Positions 59,933 to 64,000 of a stretch of 64,000 nt of DNA are shown piece after piece (positions within the stretch are counted from its first letter, which is position 1; each line of letters starts with the position of its first letter). Location: contig JAUKPH010000018.1 of the NCBI GenBank assembly GCA_030549335.1, positions 6,820,001 to 6,884,000 of the forward strand, written 5' to 3'. Position numbers and translations under genes: made by a program. The notes beneath the pieces are model-generated. The model saw only the letters and a program-made list of their open reading frames with translations, had not been told where the DNA came from and made no database searches. The DNA comes from Pontederia crassipes (Eukaryota > Streptophyta > Magnoliopsida > Commelinales > Pontederiaceae).

Positions 59933-61116
59933 GGTGATAGATCTTTAGAATTTTAACTCTATTTCAAACAGAAGTTCAACCGTTACAATCAAAGATAACG
60001 CTCCTGGGGATTAGAGTCTTTGAGTTAGGTTCAAAGCTATAAGTTATAGATACTTATTACAACCTTTGGGTGTCCAAAGAGGTGATAGATCTTTAAAACT
60101 TTAACTCTGTTTCAAACCGAAGATGAACCGTTACAATCAAATATAACGCTCTTAGGGATTGGAGTCTTAGAGTTAGGTTCAAACCTATAAGTTATAGATA
60201 CTTATTACAACCTTTGGGTGTCCTAAGAGGTGATAGATCTTTAGAACTTTAACTCTATTTCAAACCGAAGTTGAACCGTTACAATGAAAGATAACGCTCT
60301 TAGGGATTAGAGTCTTAGAGTTAGGTTCAAAGCTATAAGTTATAGATACTTATTACAACCTTTGGGTGTCCTAAGAGGTGATAGATCTTTAGAACTTTAA
60401 CTCTATTTCAAACCGAAGTTGAACCGTTACAATCAAAGATAACGCTCTTAGGGATTAGAGTCTTAGAGTTAGGTTCAAAGCTATAAGTTATAGATACTTA
60501 TTACAACCTTTGGGTGTCCTTAGAGGTGATAGATCTCTAGAACTTTAACTCTATTTCAAACCGAAGTTGAACCGTTACAATCAAAGATAACGCTCTTGGG
60601 GATTAGAGTCTTAGAGTAAGGTTCAAAGCTATAAGTTATAGATACTTATTACAACCTTTGGGTGTCCTAAGAGGTGATAGATCTTTAGAACTTTAACTCT
60701 ATTTCAAACCGAAGTTGAACCGTTACAATCAAAGATAACGCTCTTAGGGATTAGAGTCTTAGAGTTAGGTTCAAAGCTATAAGTTATAGATACTTATGAA
60801 AACCTTTGGGTGTCCTAAGAGGTGATAGATCTTTAGAACTTTAACTCTTTTTCAAACCGAAGTTGAACCGTTACAATCAAATATAACGCTCTTAGGGATT
60901 AGAGTCTTAGACTTAGGTTCAAAGCTATAAGTTATAGATACTTATTACAACCTTTGGGTGTCCTAAGAGGTGATAGATCTTTAGAACTTTAACTCTATTT
61001 CAAACCGAAGTTGAACCGTTACAATCAAAGATAACGCTCTTGGGGATTAGAGTCTTTGAGTTAGGTTCAAAGCTATAAGTTATAGATACTTATTACAACC
61101 TTTGGGTGTCCTAAGA
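59933..61116. repeat. Third copy of the GATGAACC-to-TCTTTGAG module
   Basis: TTTTAAC with CAAACAGAAG and CTCCTGGGG (59933), TTTAAAAC with CTCTGTTTC and GATGAACC (60081), AATGAAAG (60229), plain, GATCTCTAG with GAGTAAGG (60525), TATGAAAACC (60673), GACTTAGG (60821), TCTTTGAG (60969). The same module, with GATGATCC in two of its copies, occurs at 41728, 50460, 54160 and 56528, five times in all. Confidence 0.82.
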
Positions 61117-62151
61117 GGTGATAGATCTTTAGAACTTTAACTCTATTTCAAACCGAAGTTGAACCGTTACAATCAAAGATAACGCTCTTGGGGATTAGAG
61201 TCTTAGAGTTAGGTTCAAAGCTATAAGTTATACATACTTATTACAACCTTTGGGTGTCCTAAGAGGTGATAGATCTTTAGAACATTAACTCTATTTCATA
61301 CCGAAGTTGAACCGTTACAATCAAAGATAACGCTCTTAGGGATTAGAGTCTTAGAGTTAGGTTCAAAGCTATAAGTTATAGATACTTATTACAACCTTTG
61401 GGTGTCCTTAGAGGTGATAGATCTTTAGAACTTTAACTCTATTTCAAACCGAAGTTGAACCGTTACAATCAAAGATAACGCTCTTAGGGATTAGAGTCTT
61501 AGAGTTAGGTTCAAAGCTATAAGTTATAGATACTTATGACAACCTTTGGGTGTCCTAAGAGGTGATAGATCTTTAGAACTTTAACTCTTTTCCAAACCGA
61601 AGTTGAACCGTTACAATCAAATATAACGCTCTTAGGGATTAGAGTCTTAGACTTAGGTTCAAAGCTATAAGTTATAGATACTTATTACAACCTTTGGGTG
61701 TCCTAAGAGGTGATAGATCTTTAGAACTTTAACTCTATTTCAAACCGAAATTGAACCGTTACAATCAAAGATAACGCTCTTAGGGATTAGAGTCTTAGAG
61801 TTAGGTTCAAAGCTATAAGTTATAGATACTTATTACAACCTTTGGGTGTCCTAAGAGGTGATAGATCTTTGGAACTTTAACTCTATTTCAAACCGAAGTT
61901 GAACCGTTACAATCAAAGATAACGCTCTTAGGGATTAGAGTCTTAGACTTAGGTTCAAGCTATAAGTTATAGATACTTATTACAACCTTTGGGTGTCCTT
62001 AGAGGTGATAGATCTCTAGAACTTTAACTCTATTTCAAACCGAAGTTGAACCGTTACAATCAAAGATAACGCTCTTGGGGATTAGAGTCTTAGAGTTAGG
62101 TTCAAAGCTATAAGTTATAGATACTTATTACAACCTTTGGGTGTCCAAAGA
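61117..62151. repeat. Seven mixed monomers including a 147-bp copy
   Basis: ATACATAC (61117), AACATT with CATACC (61265), plain (61413), CTTTTCC (61561), GAAATTG (61709), TTTGGAAC with GACTTAGG and a one-base loss in GGTTCAAGC near 61953 (61857), GATCTCTAG with CCAAAGA (62004). The first two units resemble 42764-43059 and the middle ones resemble 52828-53271. Confidence 0.75.
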
Positions 62152-63483
62152 GGTGATAGATCTTTAGAACTTTAACTCTATTTCAAACCGAAGTTGAACC
62201 GTTACAATCAAAGATAACGCTCTTGGGGATTAGAGTCTTTGAGTTAGGTTCAAAGCTATAAGTTATAGATACTTATTACAACCTTTGGGTGTCCTAAGCG
62301 GTGATAGATCTTTAGAACTTTAACTCTATTTCAAACCGAAGTTGAACCGTTACAATCAAAGATAACGCTCTTAGGGATTAGAGTCTTAGAGTTAGGTTCA
62401 AAGCTATAAGTTATAGATACTTATTACAACCTTTGGGTGTCCTTAGAGGTGATAGATCTTTAGAACTTTAACTCTATTTCAAACCGAAGTTGAACCGTTA
62501 CAATCAAAGATAACGCTCTTAGGGATTAGAGTCTTAGAGTTAGGTTCAAAGCTATAAGTTATAGATACTTATGACAACCTTTGGGTGTCCTAAGAGGTGA
62601 TAGATCTTTAGAACTTTAACTCTTTTCCAAACCGAAGTTGAACCGTTACAATCAAATATAACGCTCTTAGGGATTAGAGTCTTAGACTTAGGTTCAAAGC
62701 TATAAGTTATAGATACTTATGACAACCTTTGGGTGTCCTAAGAGGTGATAGATCTTTAGAACTTTAATTCTATTTCAAACCGAAGTTGAACCGTTACAAT
62801 CAAAGATAACGCTCTTGGGGATTAGAGTCTTAGAGTTAGGTTCAAAGCTATAAGTTATAGATACTTATTACAACCTTTGGGTGTCCTAAGAGGTGATAGA
62901 TCTTTAGAACTTTAACTCTATTTCAAACCGAAGTTGAACCGTTACAATCAAAGATAACGCTCTTGGGGATTAGAGTCTTTGAGTTAGGTTCAAAGCTATA
63001 AGTTATAGATACTTATTACAACCTTTGGGTGTCCTAAGCGGTGATAGATCTTTAGAACTTTAACTCTATTTCAAACCGAAGTTGAACCGTTACAATCAAA
63101 GATAACGCTCTTAGGGATTAGAGTCTTAGAGTTAGGTTCAAAGCTATAAGTTATAGATACTTATTACAACCTTTGGGTGTCCTTAGAGGTGATAGATCTT
63201 TAGAACTTTAACTCTATTTCAAACCGAAGTTGAACCGTTACAATCAAAGATAACGCTCTTAGGGATTAGAGTCTTAGAGTTAGGTTCAAAGCTATAAGTT
63301 ATAGATACTTATGACAACCTTTGGGTGTCCTAAGAGGTGATAGATCTTTAGAACTTTAACTCTTTTCCAAACCGAAGTTGAACCGTTACAATCAAATATA
63401 ACGCTCTTAGGGATTAGAGTCTTAGACTTAGGTTCAAAGCTATAAGTTATAGATACTTATTACAACCTTTGGGTGTCCTAAGA
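62152..63483. repeat. Five-monomer (740-bp) tandem duplication
   Basis: TCTTTGAG, AAGCGGTG with CCTTAGA, plain, CTTTTCC with GACTTAGG at 62152-62743 recur at 62892-63483, with a TTAATTC unit (62744) between. The CTTTTCC unit of the first copy (62596) ends in TATGAC, unlike all other CTTTTCC units, and looks like the junction. Confidence 0.85.
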
Positions 63484-64000
63484 GGTGATAGATCTTTAGA
63501 ACTTTAACTCTATTTCAAACCGAAATTGAACCGTTACAATCAAAGATAACGCTCTTAGGGATTAGAGTCTTAGAGTTAGGTTCAAAGCTATAAGTTATAG
63601 ATACTTATTACAACCTTTGGGTGTCCTAAGAGGTGATAGATCTTTAGAATTTTAACTCTATTTCAAACCGAAGTTCAACCGTTACAATCAAAGATAACGC
63701 TCTTGGGGATTAGAGTCTTTGAGTTAGGTTCAAAGCTATAAGTTATAGATACTTATTACAACCTTTGGGTGTCCAAAGAGGTGATAGATCTTTAGAACTT
63801 TAACTCTATTTCAAACCGAAGTTGAACCGTTACAATCAAAGATAACGCTCTTAGGGATTAGAGTCTTAGAGTTAGGTTCAAAGCTATAAGTTATAGATAC
63901 TTATGACAACCTTTGGGTGTCCTTAGAGGTGATAGATCTTTAGAACTTTAACTCTATTTCAAACCGAAGTTGAACCGTTACAATCAAAGATAACGCTCTT
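62744..64000. repeat. 1,257-bp segment matching 52384-53640, copy 2, cut by the window edge
   Basis: Same units in the same order as 52384-53640, with no difference noticed. Because the match is still running at base 64000, the duplicated segment probably continues beyond the window. Confidence 0.85.
63928..64000 (+). repeat. Partial monomer at the right edge
   Basis: The last unit begins at 63928 and the window stops at monomer position 73, inside the first TTAG-type word. It shows that the array continues to the right. Confidence 0.95.

Larger units (their letters stand above)
1..64000. repeat. 148-bp satellite DNA array spanning the entire window
   Basis: Monomers begin with ggtgatagatc at 1, 149, 297 and so on, and every base of the window belongs to a copy in the same orientation. 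Length accounting gives 432 complete units plus a 73-base partial unit, with a net indel balance of -9 bp. Most monomers differ from the consensus at only a few sites. The consensus is about 34-35% GC. No unique DNA, transposon, inversion or boundary is present, so both array ends lie outside the window. Long homogeneous arrays of this kind are known from eukaryotic centromeres, pericentromeres and subtelomeres; which of these applies here cannot be told from the sequence. I do not recognise the family name. Confidence 0.99.

Noticed and set aside
1-64000. Protein-coding genes
   Set aside because: The consensus unit has stop codons in all six frames, and 148 is not a multiple of three, so any frame is quickly closed. 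Apparent short open frames are by-products of the repeat.
1-64000. CRISPR array
   Set aside because: There are no short repeats separated by unique spacers; the whole 148-bp unit is repeated without spacers.
1-64000. 5S rRNA, tRNA or other RNA gene repeat
   Set aside because: I see no recognisable 5S or tRNA promoter boxes or cloverleaf-forming sequence in the unit, and the AT-rich unit varies freely at many sites.
1-64000. Transposons, LTR elements or other insertions in the array
   Set aside because: The 148-bp phase is traced through the whole window with only one- or two-base changes; there is no room for an insertion.
1-64000. Assignment to a named species or satellite family from the 148-bp length
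   Set aside because: Several unrelated organisms have satellites near 150 bp, and I do not recognise this monomer, so naming a family would be a guess.

Overview
The whole 64,000-base window is one uninterrupted head-to-tail satellite DNA array. The monomer is 148 bp and about 34-35% GC in the consensus, with every copy in the same orientation. Taking the first base of the window as monomer position 1 (gatagatcttt lies at positions 4-14), the window holds 432 complete monomers plus a 73-base partial monomer at the right edge. This count closes exactly: by eye I find 20 one-base insertions, 13 two-base deletions and 3 one-base deletions, a net of -9, and 432 x 148 + 73 - 9 = 64,000. I see no gene, RNA gene, transposon, inversion, unrelated spacer or array boundary. 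In the consensus monomer every one of the six reading frames has a stop codon.

A long, homogeneous tandem array with a near-nucleosome-length, AT-rich unit points to a eukaryotic nuclear genome, in heterochromatin and quite possibly a centromeric or pericentromeric block. The sequence does not identify the species: I do not recognise the monomer as a named family, and there is no flanking DNA.

The array's information lies in its variants. The monomer differs at a small set of recurring sites (about positions 29, 38, 62, 74, 89, 126, 139 and 143-145), and rarer changes tag individual monomers. These tags reveal higher-order structure. Left part (1 to about 17.9 kb): an 11-monomer unit with a partly repeated second copy, a recurring five-monomer module, and a 33-monomer (4,885 bp) segment present twice, about 5.8 kb apart. 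Middle (about 18 to 28 kb): a short module copied three times, a nine-monomer (1,332 bp) tandem duplication, and four- and five-monomer duplications. Right part (about 28 to 64 kb): a different set of subtypes (TTTTAAC with GTTCAACC, ACTAAGG, GCTAATTTATAG, AATGAAAG, CTTTTCC) arranged as nested duplications of 12, 13, 15, 22/23 and 11 monomers, plus a block of alternating dimers. The last 1,257 bp appear to repeat 52,384-53,640 without a visible difference.

Some duplication or deletion junctions fall on hybrid monomers (44,094, its copy 48,238, then 46,760 and 62,596) that join the left part of one subtype to the right part of another. That is the direct trace of unequal exchange in register. 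The monomer also contains a perfect 13-bp hyphenated palindrome, an imperfect long dyad, and a cluster of four TTAG-type words resembling degenerate telomere repeats. All identity statements are from reading by eye, not from computed alignments.
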